From: Galbitalea soli
GTDB taxonomy: Bacteria > Actinomycetota > Actinomycetes > Actinomycetales > Microbacteriaceae
Assembly: GCF_010686725.1 (NCBI RefSeq)
Contig: NZ_JAAGWZ010000002.1
Coordinates: 248,001-312,000, forward strand
Reading direction: 5' to 3'
DNA: 64,000 nucleotides
In this document: piece after piece, positions 14,198-21,826 of the stretch
Layout: the number at the start of each line of letters is the position of its first letter
Numbering within the stretch: position 1 is the first letter of the stretch
Program-made: the position numbers and the translations under genes
The notes under the pieces: model-generated
Told to the model about the DNA's origin: nothing
The model's input: the letters and a program-made list of their open reading frames with translations, nothing else
Databases searched by the model: none

Positions 14198-15622
14198 CTA
14201 TCTCCCCACGAGTCCGGTTTTGTTGATCAGGGTGTCGAGCATGTCGTCGACGGTGGTCATGACGCGGGCCGCGGCCTGATAAGCGTGCTGGAACATCAGC
14301 ATGTTGGTGGTCTCCTCATCGGTGTTCACCGACTCCTCCGACTGCTGGTTGGTGACGGCGTTCGCGGATGCAGCTGCCGTGATGGTCGCCTGCTGAGTGG
14401 CGGCACGGCTCGCGTTTCCGATCCGCACCACGAAGGTCGACCACACGCTGTCGGGGCCGGTCGTGGAGGTGGCGAGCTGCGAGAGCCGGTCGGCGATGTC
14501 GCCGGAGAGGGTGCCCGCGCCGGGCGTGGAGACGGCGACCCCGGAGGCGTCGGTCGGGATGACCGTGAGCCCCAGCGCGGGCGGCAGCCCGGCCGTCACT
14601 CCGAAGAAGTCGAGGCCCGTCGCACCCGTCGTGCTGGCGCCCGTGCTGTGGATCGCGTTGACGCTGGTCGCGATCGAGGTCGCGAGCGCGTTGTAGGAGG
14701 CGGCGGCCTCGGCGATGGCTCCGCCCGTTCCGGTCGCGTTCGCGGCCTGCAGGCTGCCGAGGTTCGCGGTGAGCGAGCCGCTCGTGAGCGCGATCGCCTG
14801 ACCCGGCTTGTCGGTGAACTCGAGCTGGACGGGCGCGGTGGCGGCTCCGTCGAGGGAGACGGCGCCGGTGGCGACCACGGTGCGGGCGCTCTGGCCCGAG
14901 ACCAGGGCGTTGCCGCCGACGACGAAGTCGATCATCCCGTCGCCGCGGTCGCGCGCGGTGCCGCCGGTCTGCGCCGCGAGTTTGGTCACGAGCAGGTCGC
15001 GCTGGTCGGTGAGGTCGTTGGCGGTGCCGCCGGCGGCCTGCGTCTGCCGGATCTGGTCGTTGAGCGCGGCGAGCGACTGGGCCTCCTGGTTCACGTCGGC
15101 GACCGTGGAGTTCACCGCGGTGCGCAGCGCGCTCCACTGCTGGGTGACGGCCGTGTAGCCGTCGGCGACCTGCTGGATGACCTGCCCCGCGGTCTGCAGA
15201 ACGACGCTCGTCGCCGCCGCATCCCCCGGCCGGTTCGAGAGGTTCTGCCACGACGTCCAGAAGGCTTGCAGGCTGGTGGAGATGCCCGTGTCGCTGGGTT
15301 CGCCGAGCGAGGCCTCGATGCCGTCCATCGTGCTCGACTGCGCCGACCAGTACCCGTTCGCGGCACCGGTGGTGCGCACCTGTCCGTCGAGGAGGGCGTT
15401 GGCGAGGCGCGCGATGCCGTCGACCGAGACGCCCTGCCCCGCGGTGGGACCGCCGGCGATGATCGGGGCGCCGTTCGCGGCGATGATCGCCGAGGTGGTG
15501 ACGCGCTGGCGCACGTATCCCTCGGTGTTCGCGTTCGTGATGTTCTGGCCGATGACATTCAGCTGCTGCTGGGCGGCGTTCAGGCCGGTGTAGGCGCTCG
15601 TGAGCCCGCTGAACGTACTCAT
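14198..15622 (-). CDS. flgK: flagellar hook-associated protein 1 (FlgK)
   Basis: FlgK, 474 residues, is the first junction protein between hook and filament. The N-terminal rod/hook motif (SGLTSAYTGLNAAQQQLNVIGQNITNANTEGY) and the C-terminal helix ending EETTNMLMFQHAYQAAARVMTTVDDMLDTLINKTG are both intact. The start at 15622 lies one base after the flgN stop; an upstream extension in the same frame is a shadow of flgN. FlgN is its presumed export chaperone. Confidence 0.94.
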   Translation of the reverse strand: MSTFSGLTSAYTGLNAAQQQLNVIGQNITNANTEGYVRQRVTTSAIIAANGAPIIAGGPTAGQGVSVDGIARLANALLDGQVRTTGAANGYWSAQSSTMDGIEASLGEPSDTGISTSLQAFWTSWQNLSNRPGDAAATSVVLQTAGQVIQQVADGYTAVTQQWSALRTAVNSTVADVNQEAQSLAALNDQIRQTQAAGGTANDLTDQRDLLVTKLAAQTGGTARDRGDGMIDFVVGGNALVSGQSARTVVATGAVSLDGAATAPVQLEFTDKPGQAIALTSGSLTANLGSLQAANATGTGGAIAEAAASYNALATSIATSVNAIHSTGASTTGATGLDFFGVTAGLPPALGLTVIPTDASGVAVSTPGAGTLSGDIADRLSQLATSTTGPDSVWSTFVVRIGNASRAATQQATITAAASANAVTNQQSEESVNTDEETTNMLMFQHAYQAAARVMTTVDDMLDTLINKTGLVGR

Positions 15623-15623
15623 G

Positions 15624-16109
15624 TCACATCCTGCCGTCGAACAGCTGGGCGGGCGGCGGCGCCGACTCGGTGCCGCCGCGCGAGTCGTAGGTGGCGCCGT
15701 CGAGCGACATGTTGGCGAGCGTCTCCTGGGTCGCGCGGGTGGCCGCACGGAGGAACTGCACATTGGAGTCGCGGAGGTCGGCGATCTGCGCGGTGAGCTC
15801 GGTGAGCGCCTTGAGGTGCGCGGTGAAGTTGTCGCGCCAGGCGTCGGTGGGCGCCGCGGCGATGATCGCGCGCAGGGTGGCGTCGTCGCCTGTACCCCAC
15901 TCGGCGGCGAGCGAGGAGACCTCGATGGCCCGCTCGAGTCCGCTCTGACGGAGGCGCTCGAGCACCTGCTCCACTTCACGGGTCGCGAACGGCAGCCAGC
16001 GCGATTTTCCGGCCGTGAGCAGCAATTGCTCTTCGTCGAGCTTGAACATCAGCAGCTCGAGAAGCTCCCGCTCACGCCACAGCAGCGTCGACAGTTCTTG
16101 TGCGCCCAT
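15624..16109 (-). CDS. flgN: flagellar export chaperone FlgN-like
   Basis: A 161-residue, mostly helical protein in the usual place just before flgK. FlgN binds the C-termini of FlgK and FlgL and delivers them to the export gate. The pattern LWRERELLELLMFKLDEEQLLLTAGKSRWL at the N-terminus and ATREVEQVLERLR are typical of actinobacterial FlgN-family proteins. The ATG at 16109 is chosen as the first Met after the divergent promoter region. It is the first gene of the leftward unit, under the FliA-type promoter at 16192-16219. Confidence 0.85.
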   Translation of the reverse strand: MGAQELSTLLWRERELLELLMFKLDEEQLLLTAGKSRWLPFATREVEQVLERLRQSGLERAIEVSSLAAEWGTGDDATLRAIIAAAPTDAWRDNFTAHLKALTELTAQIADLRDSNVQFLRAATRATQETLANMSLDGATYDSRGGTESAPPPAQLFDGRM

Positions 16110-16191
16110 GACTTCCGTAACTCCCTGCCGGGAACGGATCTCGTCCCCCGATGAGCCCATTGATCCACAGCGGTGGATGAGCCACAAGGGA

Positions 16192-16219
16192 CTGTCGGCA
16201 TTCGACGCACGACCGTTAG
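16192..16219 (-). promoter_or_regulatory. FliA-type promoter of flgN-flgK-flgL-fliW
   Basis: On the minus strand CTAACG (16219-16214), 14 nt, then GCCGACAG (16199-16192). It is one of five matching elements in the flagellar locus, all with a 14-nt spacer. The predicted start near 16185 gives a leader of about 76 nt. Confidence 0.7.
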
Positions 16220-16511
16220 CGTGGCGGCCGCCTTTTTTCGGCGCGGAATCCGTTGCACCGCGGAACATATCACGGTGAATGGGGGTGTACAAACCATTCC
16301 ACGCAACCAGAAGTGGGGGCTTTCCCACCCCCACGGCTCTCCCCAAAGATGGCACTAACGCAAACGCGAGAAGCGGAGCGCGGGAACCTGAGACTCCCGC
16401 GAACCGGATCACACGCACGCGCCACCCCCGCTTACCCCGGGGGGACCTCCCGCCGACGGTGACGTCGACCTCGTCGTGACCGTGTCGCGCCGGATGACCG
16501 CACCGCCCGTA

Positions 16512-16555
16512 CCCGCACCACTCCCGCACCACTCCCGCACCACTCCCGCACCACT
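16512..16555 (+). repeat. four tandem copies of an 11-bp unit
   Basis: CCCGCACCACT is repeated four times without interruption, ending 82 nt before the fliA start. The 11-bp period is close to one helical turn, so each copy faces the same side of the DNA. Confidence 0.85.
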
Positions 16556-16637
16556 CGCACCACCGACCCACCAGTACCGCCTCACCCGAGGTCTCAGAAG
16601 CTCGCATCACTTCTTCTTGCCTTGGGGAGCAACAACT

Positions 16638-17456
16638 ATGGATCGTTCGGAGCGCAACGCTCTCGTGGTAGAGAACCTGCCGCTGGTGGGCTACCTCGTC
16701 TCGGAGGTCTGGTCGCGTGCCACCCACCTCTCGCGTGACGATCTGGCGTCGGCCGGCTCGGTCGGCCTCATCCACGCCGCCGAGGCCTTCAAGCCCGAGC
16801 TGGGCGTTCCCTTCGGCGCCTTCGCCCGCCGCCGCATCCTCGGTGCCTTCGCCGACGAGATGCGCTCCAGCGACTGGGCCAGCCGCACCATCCGCAAGCG
16901 CATCAAGGAGACCCTGCAGGTACAGGAGACCCTGACCGGCGCCCTCGGCCGCACCCCGTCGGTGGAGGAGCTCGCCTCCGCGCTCGGCATCGACCGCGCC
17001 GCGGCCGCCGAGGCCCTCGAGGACGCCTCCCGCTCCATCGCGAGCCTCGACGAGAGCGAGTCCGACTACCTTGCCGCGGAGGTGGCGAGCCCCGAGGACT
17101 CCCTCGTCACCGACGAGCGCAGCCGCATGGTCCGGGCCGCCGTCGGCGCCCTCCCCGAGAAGATGCGCCACATCGTCGAGGAGATCTACTTCAAGGAGCG
17201 CTCGGTCGGCGAGGTCGCCGAGGAGCTGGGGCTCACCCACTCCGCCGTGTCGCAGCAGCGTTCCGAGGCCATGCGGCTCATCCGCGACGGCCTCCAGACG
17301 CACTACGCCGACGAGGGGATGCCCGCCGCAGCCCCCGAGTCGCGCATCGCGCCCGCCCGCCGCACCGCGTACCTCGCGCGGGTCGCCCACTACGCCTCGG
17401 TGGCGGTGGCCGGCCAGACCGCCGAGATCATGCGCCTGGAGAGCCGGGCATCGTGA
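16638..17456 (+). CDS. fliA: flagellar sigma factor FliA (sigma-28 family)
   Basis: A 272-residue alternative sigma factor. Region 2 is visible from NLPLVGYLVSEVW to FAADEMRSSDWASR-like sequence (actual FADEMRSSDWASR), region 3 covers the LGRTPSVEELASALGI segment, and region 4 ends in a helix-turn-helix (VGEVAEELGLTHSAVSQQRSEAM). It lacks region 1.1, as expected. It most likely reads the CTAACG-N14-GYCGAYAG promoters in this locus. The start ATG has GGGGAGC upstream. No anti-sigma FlgM gene is seen in the window. It lies just upstream of the flagellin gene. Confidence 0.93.
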   Translation: MDRSERNALVVENLPLVGYLVSEVWSRATHLSRDDLASAGSVGLIHAAEAFKPELGVPFGAFARRRILGAFADEMRSSDWASRTIRKRIKETLQVQETLTGALGRTPSVEELASALGIDRAAAAEALEDASRSIASLDESESDYLAAEVASPEDSLVTDERSRMVRAAVGALPEKMRHIVEEIYFKERSVGEVAEELGLTHSAVSQQRSEAMRLIRDGLQTHYADEGMPAAAPESRIAPARRTAYLARVAHYASVAVAGQTAEIMRLESRAS

Positions 17457-17491
17457 ACCACTGCCGGCCGGAAAAAAATCTGCGCGATTTG

Positions 17492-17519
17492 CTAACGCGG
17501 AGCTGACCGGAGCCGACAG
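17492..17519 (+). promoter_or_regulatory. FliA-type promoter of fliC
   Basis: CTAACG (17492-17497), 14 nt, GCCGACAG (17512-17519). The predicted start near 17526 gives a short leader of about 53 nt that carries two GGA motifs. Confidence 0.75.
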
Positions 17520-17535
17520 TTCTCAGTGTCACCCC

Positions 17536-17542
17536 ATGGATG
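17536..17542 (+). promoter_or_regulatory. candidate upstream CsrA site in the fliC leader
   Basis: ATGGATG, matching the AnGGAnG core bound by CsrA, lies in the predicted leader 29 nt before the second copy. Confidence 0.45.
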
Positions 17543-17564
17543 GGATGACGCACCAAGCCAAATC

Positions 17565-17571
17565 ATGGAGG
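17565..17571 (+). promoter_or_regulatory. candidate CsrA site overlapping the fliC Shine-Dalgarno
   Basis: ATGGAGG contains the flagellin Shine-Dalgarno (GGAGG), with the ATG start 7 nt downstream. CsrA binding here would block ribosome entry, as known for B. subtilis hag. Confidence 0.5.
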
Positions 17572-17578
17572 AATAACA

Positions 17579-18409
17579 ATGGCACTCTCAGTCACCACCA
17601 ACATTGCGGCGATGAACGCGTACCGCAACCTCAGCAACACCCAGAACTCGATCAGCTCGTCGATGGAGAAGCTCTCCAGCGGCCTCCGCATCAACCGCGC
17701 CGCGGACGATGCAGCCGGCCTCGCGATCTCCGAGGGCCTGAAGTCGCAGGTGAACGGCCTCACGGTCGCCTCCCGCAACGCGCAGGACGGCATCAACGTC
17801 GTGCAGACGGCGGAAGGTGCGCTCAACGAGGTGCAGTCGATCCTGCAGCGTGTCCGCGACCTCTCGGTCCAGGCCGCGAACGACTCGAACAGCACCGACT
17901 CCCGTGCCGCCATCCAGACGGAGGTCACCCAGCTCGGTTCCGAGCTCACGCGCCTCTCGACGGCGACCGACTTCAACGGAACGAAGCTGCTCGATGGCTC
18001 CGCCTCCGCCCTGAAGTTCCAGGTCGGCGCGAACGGCTCGGCCGACAACGTCATCACGGTCGACCTCAGCTCGGCGAACGTCGGCGCGATCGGAACCGCC
18101 GTCTCGGCGCTCACGTTCACCGACAACACCGCTGCTCAGGCCTCGATCACCGCGGTCGATGCGCAGCTCAAGACGGTCTCGACCGCCCGTGCCACCCTCG
18201 GTGCCGTTCAGAACCGCTTCCAGCACACGATCAACTCGGTCAACATCGCGACCGAGAACCTGAGCGCCGCTGCGAGCACGATCACCTCGACCGACATGGC
18301 CAAGGAGATGGTGAACTTCACCAAGGCGCAGGTGCTCTCCCAGGCCGGCACCGCGATGCTGGCCCAGGCCAACCAGCTGCCGCAGAGCATCCTGAAGCTC
18401 CTGCAGTAG
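17579..18409 (+). CDS. fliC: flagellin
   Basis: The filament subunit, only 276 residues, so it consists almost entirely of the conserved coiled-coil ends. N-terminal D0/D1 runs from MALSVTTNIAAMNAYRNL through KLSSGLRINRAADDAAGLAISE; the C-terminal D1/D0 ends in ANQLPQSILKLLQ. The variable surface domain (about residues 140-185) is minimal. It is exported unfolded by the flagellar apparatus with FliS as likely chaperone. It has its own FliA-type promoter and a leader suited to CsrA control; a stem-loop follows the stop. Confidence 0.96.
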   Translation: MALSVTTNIAAMNAYRNLSNTQNSISSSMEKLSSGLRINRAADDAAGLAISEGLKSQVNGLTVASRNAQDGINVVQTAEGALNEVQSILQRVRDLSVQAANDSNSTDSRAAIQTEVTQLGSELTRLSTATDFNGTKLLDGSASALKFQVGANGSADNVITVDLSSANVGAIGTAVSALTFTDNTAAQASITAVDAQLKTVSTARATLGAVQNRFQHTINSVNIATENLSAAASTITSTDMAKEMVNFTKAQVLSQAGTAMLAQANQLPQSILKLLQ

Positions 18410-18425
18410 GCCATACCGACCGCCT

Positions 18426-18464
18426 GGCGGCGGGGACCGATCTGAACCGTCCCTCCCCGCCGCC
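18426..18464 (+). terminator. hairpin between fliC and fliD
   Basis: GGCGGCGGGGA (18426-18436) pairs with TCCCCGCCGCC (18454-18464), 11 bp around a 17-nt loop. There is no T-tract. It may stabilise the flagellin mRNA end or partly terminate before fliD, which lacks a visible promoter of its own. Confidence 0.5.
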
Positions 18465-18508
18465 GGGCACCCACCCCCGCCCGCCCCGCCCGAGAGAGGA
18501 GAAACCAC

Positions 18509-19918
18509 GTGTCGACACTCGGCATCGACGGCATCTCGAGCGGCATGGACACCACGTCCATCATCAACTCCCTCATCTCGGCCGACTCCGCCCCCCAGAC
18601 CCTCCTCAAGACCAAGGCGACCACCGGTCAGACCCTGGTCACCGCGCTTCAGGCGCTCAACACCTCCCTCGCCGCTCTCGCGACGCAGGCCACCACGGCC
18701 TCCGCGTCCACGGCGTACAACGTCTTCACCGCGACCAGCTCAGCGACGAGCGTCACGGCCACAACCACGACCAGCGCGAGCGCCGGGTCGATCAGTCTGA
18801 GCGTCGCCCAGGTCGCTCAGGCCCAGGTGGGGGTCACCGCCGGCGTCACGGCGTTCGCGACCCCCGCCGTTTTCACCATCGTCGGAAGCGACGGGACGAA
18901 AACAGAGGTAACCGCGGTCACCGGATCGCCCGCCGATGTCGCCAGTGCGATCAACAAGGCGGGTGCCGGTGTCACCGCACTCAGCGTCGCGTCGGGTAAG
19001 GACGCGACGACGGGGGACACGCTGTACCGGCTCCAACTCAGCGGGACGTCGACGGGGTCTGCGGGGGCCTTCACCGTCTATGAGGGCTCGAGCACTGAGG
19101 TGGCCGCCGGTACAGCGACCGATCTTCTGACGCAGACGGGGGCGGCGATCATCCAGTCGGCTCAGGATGCGTCGGTCACCCTGTGGGCGGGCTCAGCCGC
19201 CGCGCAGACCATCACCTCGGCGAGCAACACCTTCACCGATCTGCTGCCCGGTGTCTCGGTCACGATCTCGAAGCCGGAGGCCTCGCCCGTGACCCTCACG
19301 ATCGCGCAGGACAACGCGGCGGTGACGAAGAACGCGACCGATCTCATCACTGCCCTGAACGGCATCTTCTCCACGGTCGCCAGCAAGACCACGGTCTCGA
19401 CCAGCACGAGCTCGACCGGAGCCGTGACGACGACGGCCGGAGCCTTCACGGGCGACCCGACGATCCGCACCATCAATGACGCGCTGTTCTCGGCGGCCTC
19501 CCAGCCCGTCGGCGGGCTCTCACCGCAGTCGATCGGCATCACCGTCACGCGCGACGGCACCCTCACCTTCGACTCCGCGGCGTTCTCCGCCGCGCTCGCC
19601 AAGGACCCCGCCGGCACCCAGTCGATGCTCTCGACGATTGCGGGGCGGGTGGCGGCCGTCACCACCGCGGCCTCCGACCCCATCAGCGGCACGATCACCC
19701 AGGAGATCACCGGGCAGCAGTCGTCGCTCAAAGACCTGAACTCGCAGATCGCCGACTGGGACACCCGCCTCGCGGCCCGGCGCGCCTCGCTGCAGACCCA
19801 GTTCACCGCCATGGAGGTCGCCTTGAACTCGCTCAAGTCCCAGTCCAGCTGGCTGACCTCGCAGCTGAGCGCGCTCAGCGGCAGCAGCTCGACCAGCAGT
19901 TCGTCGAGCGGCGGATGA
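18509..19918 (+). CDS. fliD: flagellar filament cap protein FliD
   Basis: FliD (HAP2), 469 residues, caps the growing filament and folds incoming flagellin. The N-terminal domain starts STLGIDGISSGMDTTSIINSLISAD and continues in a helical LQALNTSLAALATQA stretch; the C-terminal domain has FTAMEVALNSLKSQSSWLTSQLSALSG. The middle is a Thr/Ser/Ala-rich domain. It starts at GTG after a GAGAGGAGA ribosome binding site. The stop overlaps fliS by 4 nt. Confidence 0.93.
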   Translation: MSTLGIDGISSGMDTTSIINSLISADSAPQTLLKTKATTGQTLVTALQALNTSLAALATQATTASASTAYNVFTATSSATSVTATTTTSASAGSISLSVAQVAQAQVGVTAGVTAFATPAVFTIVGSDGTKTEVTAVTGSPADVASAINKAGAGVTALSVASGKDATTGDTLYRLQLSGTSTGSAGAFTVYEGSSTEVAAGTATDLLTQTGAAIIQSAQDASVTLWAGSAAAQTITSASNTFTDLLPGVSVTISKPEASPVTLTIAQDNAAVTKNATDLITALNGIFSTVASKTTVSTSTSSTGAVTTTAGAFTGDPTIRTINDALFSAASQPVGGLSPQSIGITVTRDGTLTFDSAAFSAALAKDPAGTQSMLSTIAGRVAAVTTAASDPISGTITQEITGQQSSLKDLNSQIADWDTRLAARRASLQTQFTAMEVALNSLKSQSSWLTSQLSALSGSSSTSSSSSGG

Positions 19919-20328
19919 GCGCCGTCCTCGACCCGCGGTCGGCCTACCGCCGCGACTCGGTCATGACCGCCACCCCGGCCGCGCTCCTCACCATGCTGTA
20001 CGACCGGCTGCTGCTCGACCTGCAGTGGGCGGAGTCGGCGCAGCAGGAGTCCGACTGGGCCGTCGCGGGCACGCGTCTGCTGCACGCCCAGGACATCGTG
20101 ACCGAGCTCATCGGCTCGCTGAAGCCCGAGCTGTGGACGGGCGGGCCGGCGCTCCTCGCGGTCTACGTCTATGTGCTGCCGCTGCTGCGCGCGGCCAACG
20201 TCGAGCGCTCCGTCGACAAGACGCGCGAGGCCATCCAGCTCCTCGACCCGCTTCGCCAGGCCTGGCGCGAGGCGGCCGAGACTGCATCGACCGCCGCCCC
20301 GACCGCGACCCTCTCCGCCGTTGGCTGA
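19915..20328 (+). CDS. fliS: flagellar export chaperone FliS
   Basis: FliS (137 residues) binds the disordered C-terminus of flagellin and keeps it export-competent. The family helix TPAALLTMLYDRLLLDLQWAE is at about residues 20-40, followed by LLHAQDIVTELIGSLKPELW. The ATG overlaps the fliD stop (ATGA), implying coupled translation. An Ala/Thr-rich tail follows the helical core. Confidence 0.93.
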   Translation: MSAVLDPRSAYRRDSVMTATPAALLTMLYDRLLLDLQWAESAQQESDWAVAGTRLLHAQDIVTELIGSLKPELWTGGPALLAVYVYVLPLLRAANVERSVDKTREAIQLLDPLRQAWREAAETASTAAPTATLSAVG

Positions 20329-20329
20329 G

Positions 20330-20641
20330 ATGCTCGGCTCCTGGGCGCGGATCCTCGACGAACTCGAGCGCCAGATCGGACGCGCCGCGGCGAGGCCGAT
20401 CGTGTCGGTGGGGGCCTCGGGCATCTGGAGCATCGCCGAGCTGAGCATCCCCTTCGACGGCCTCGATGAGCTGCCGCCCGAGCTCGTCGCCCGCGCGCGC
20501 CGGATCCTCGGTGACTACGACCGCGTCATCGCCCAGCTGGACCGGGCCCGCGCCGAGATCGCGGGTCACCTCACCATGATCGACACCGTGCCCCGGCAGA
20601 CCCCCGGGGGCACGGCCGTCTACCTCGACCGGCTCGGCTGA
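20330..20641 (+). CDS. hypothetical protein in the FliT position
   Basis: A 103-residue, mostly helical protein with no motif I can name. The start is either ATG at 20330 or TTG at 20321; both lie at or across the fliS stop, so it is translationally coupled. Genes directly after fliS often encode FliT, the FliD chaperone, and the size and the helices (WARILDELERQIGRAAA; YDRVIAQLDRARAEIAGHL) would fit. The FliT call is from context only. Confidence 0.6.
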   Translation: MLGSWARILDELERQIGRAAARPIVSVGASGIWSIAELSIPFDGLDELPPELVARARRILGDYDRVIAQLDRARAEIAGHLTMIDTVPRQTPGGTAVYLDRLG

Positions 20642-20672
20642 CCCCCCTTTCGGGGCAAAGCGACCGTTTCCC

Positions 20673-20700
20673 CTAACGTCCCGGACGCGCGCGTCGATAG
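20673..20700 (+). promoter_or_regulatory. FliA-type promoter of the flgB-flgE operon
   Basis: CTAACG (20673-20678), 14 nt, GTCGATAG (20693-20700). The predicted start near 20707 gives a 72-nt leader. A weak CCCC-TTTC-GGGG hairpin (20644-20655) just upstream may end the preceding unit. Confidence 0.75.
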
Positions 20701-20778
20701 CTAATCCCAGAGCATGGATCGCTCGATGAATCGGCCACGGATCGGCCTCTCGCTTCTCTTTCATCGGAGCAGGTCCAG

Positions 20779-21120
20779 ATGTTCGACTCGGTCACCCTCA
20801 CCGCACTCTCCAGTGCGCTCGACGGCCTCGCCCAGCGCCAGCGGGCGATCGCCAACAACATCGCCAACGTCAACACTCCGAACTACCGGGCGCAGCGGGT
20901 CTCCTTCGAAGACGCCCTCGCCCAGTCGGTGAAGAACGGCAGCGGGAGCGTCACCGCGACCACCTCCCTCTCGCTCGAGCCCACGCAGCTGAACGGCAAC
21001 AACGTCAACATCGACACCGAGACCCTGTCGAACATCGACACGGTGCTGCGGTACCAGTTCGCGACGCAGGCCGTGAACTCGGACTTCAACCAGATCCGCG
21101 CCGCGATCAGGACCAGCTGA
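20779..21120 (+). CDS. flgB: flagellar basal-body rod protein FlgB
   Basis: FlgB (113 residues) is a proximal rod subunit. It carries the rod-family N-terminal motif (ALSSALDGLAQRQRAIANNIANVNTPNYRAQRV) and a C-terminal helix (VLRYQFATQAVNSDFNQIRAAI). It opens the large structural operon under a FliA-type promoter, and its stop overlaps the flgC start (TGATG). Confidence 0.94.
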   Translation: MFDSVTLTALSSALDGLAQRQRAIANNIANVNTPNYRAQRVSFEDALAQSVKNGSGSVTATTSLSLEPTQLNGNNVNIDTETLSNIDTVLRYQFATQAVNSDFNQIRAAIRTS

Positions 21121-21512
21121 TGACCTTCGACGCGATCGGCATCGCCGGCAGTGCGATGGATGTCCACCGCAAGTGGCTCGACGCCATCTCCGACAACATC
21201 GCCAACATCAACACCGTGCGCCCGACGAGCGACGCCGCCTTCCAAGCGCGCTACATCGTCGCACAGGCAGGACCGGGCGACACGGGTGTCTACGTGCAGG
21301 GCGCCGCCTACGGCAGCGCGACCGGCCGGCTCGTGTACGAGCCCTCGAACCCGCTCGCCGACGCCAAGGGCTACGTGCGGTACCCCGACATCGACCTCGC
21401 CTCGCAGATGGGCCAGCTCATCATGGCGCAGCGCGGCTACGAGGCGAACGCCAACGTCGTCGACCGCGCCAAGACGAGCTACGAAGCGGCGCTTCAGATC
21501 GGCAAGAACTGA
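21120..21512 (+). CDS. flgC: flagellar basal-body rod protein FlgC
   Basis: FlgC (130 residues) is a rod subunit. The N-terminal GIAGSAMDVHRKWLDAISDNIANINT and the C-terminal YPDIDLASQMGQLIMAQRGYEANANVV are diagnostic. It is joined to flgB and fliE by stop-start overlaps. It is exported by the type III apparatus, hence no signal peptide. Confidence 0.95.
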   Translation: MTFDAIGIAGSAMDVHRKWLDAISDNIANINTVRPTSDAAFQARYIVAQAGPGDTGVYVQGAAYGSATGRLVYEPSNPLADAKGYVRYPDIDLASQMGQLIMAQRGYEANANVVDRAKTSYEAALQIGKN

Positions 21513-21826
21513 TGACGATTCCCGCGATCACCGGCCTCGGCGGCGCCTCCGGCATCGCCGGCGCGAACTCGGCGGTGGGCCCGAACCTCACGGCGAACAC
21601 CTCGGGCGCGAGCTTCTCCTCGATCCTCTCGGGAGCGATCGACAACGTGCAGAGCACCCAGGCGACCGCGAACGACCTCGCGGTCAAGGCCGTCACGGGT
21701 GACCTCACCGATATCCACCAGGCCACCATCGCGGCCACCCGCGCCCAGGTCACGGTCGAGCTCGTGACCGCCGTGCGCAACAAGGGTGTCGACGCGTTCA
21801 ACGAGATGATGAGGATGCAGGCCTGA
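21512..21826 (+). CDS. fliE: flagellar hook-basal body protein FliE
   Basis: FliE (104 residues) connects the MS ring to the rod. The conserved C-terminal half is clear: DLTDIHQATIAATRAQVTVELVTAVRNKGVDAFNEMMRMQ. The Gly/Ala/Ser-rich N-terminus is variable in the family. The ATG at 21512 overlaps the flgC stop; its stop overlaps fliF. Confidence 0.93.
   Translation: MTIPAITGLGGASGIAGANSAVGPNLTANTSGASFSSILSGAIDNVQSTQATANDLAVKAVTGDLTDIHQATIAATRAQVTVELVTAVRNKGVDAFNEMMRMQA

Larger units (their letters stand above)
16110..16637. other. divergent control region between flgN and fliA
   Basis: About 530 bases without a gene. It contains the FliA-type promoter of the flgN unit, a GTGGGGG/CCCCCAC hairpin (16313-16334), an 11-bp tandem repeat (16512-16555) and the fliA ribosome binding site (GGGGAGC, about 16624-16630). 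A lone CTAACG at 16355 lacks a downstream -10 partner. I could not identify a clear promoter for fliA. Confidence 0.55.

Noticed and set aside
16355-16390. Sixth CTAACG as a promoter for fliA
   Set aside because: No GYCGAYAG-like box occurs 14 nt downstream.
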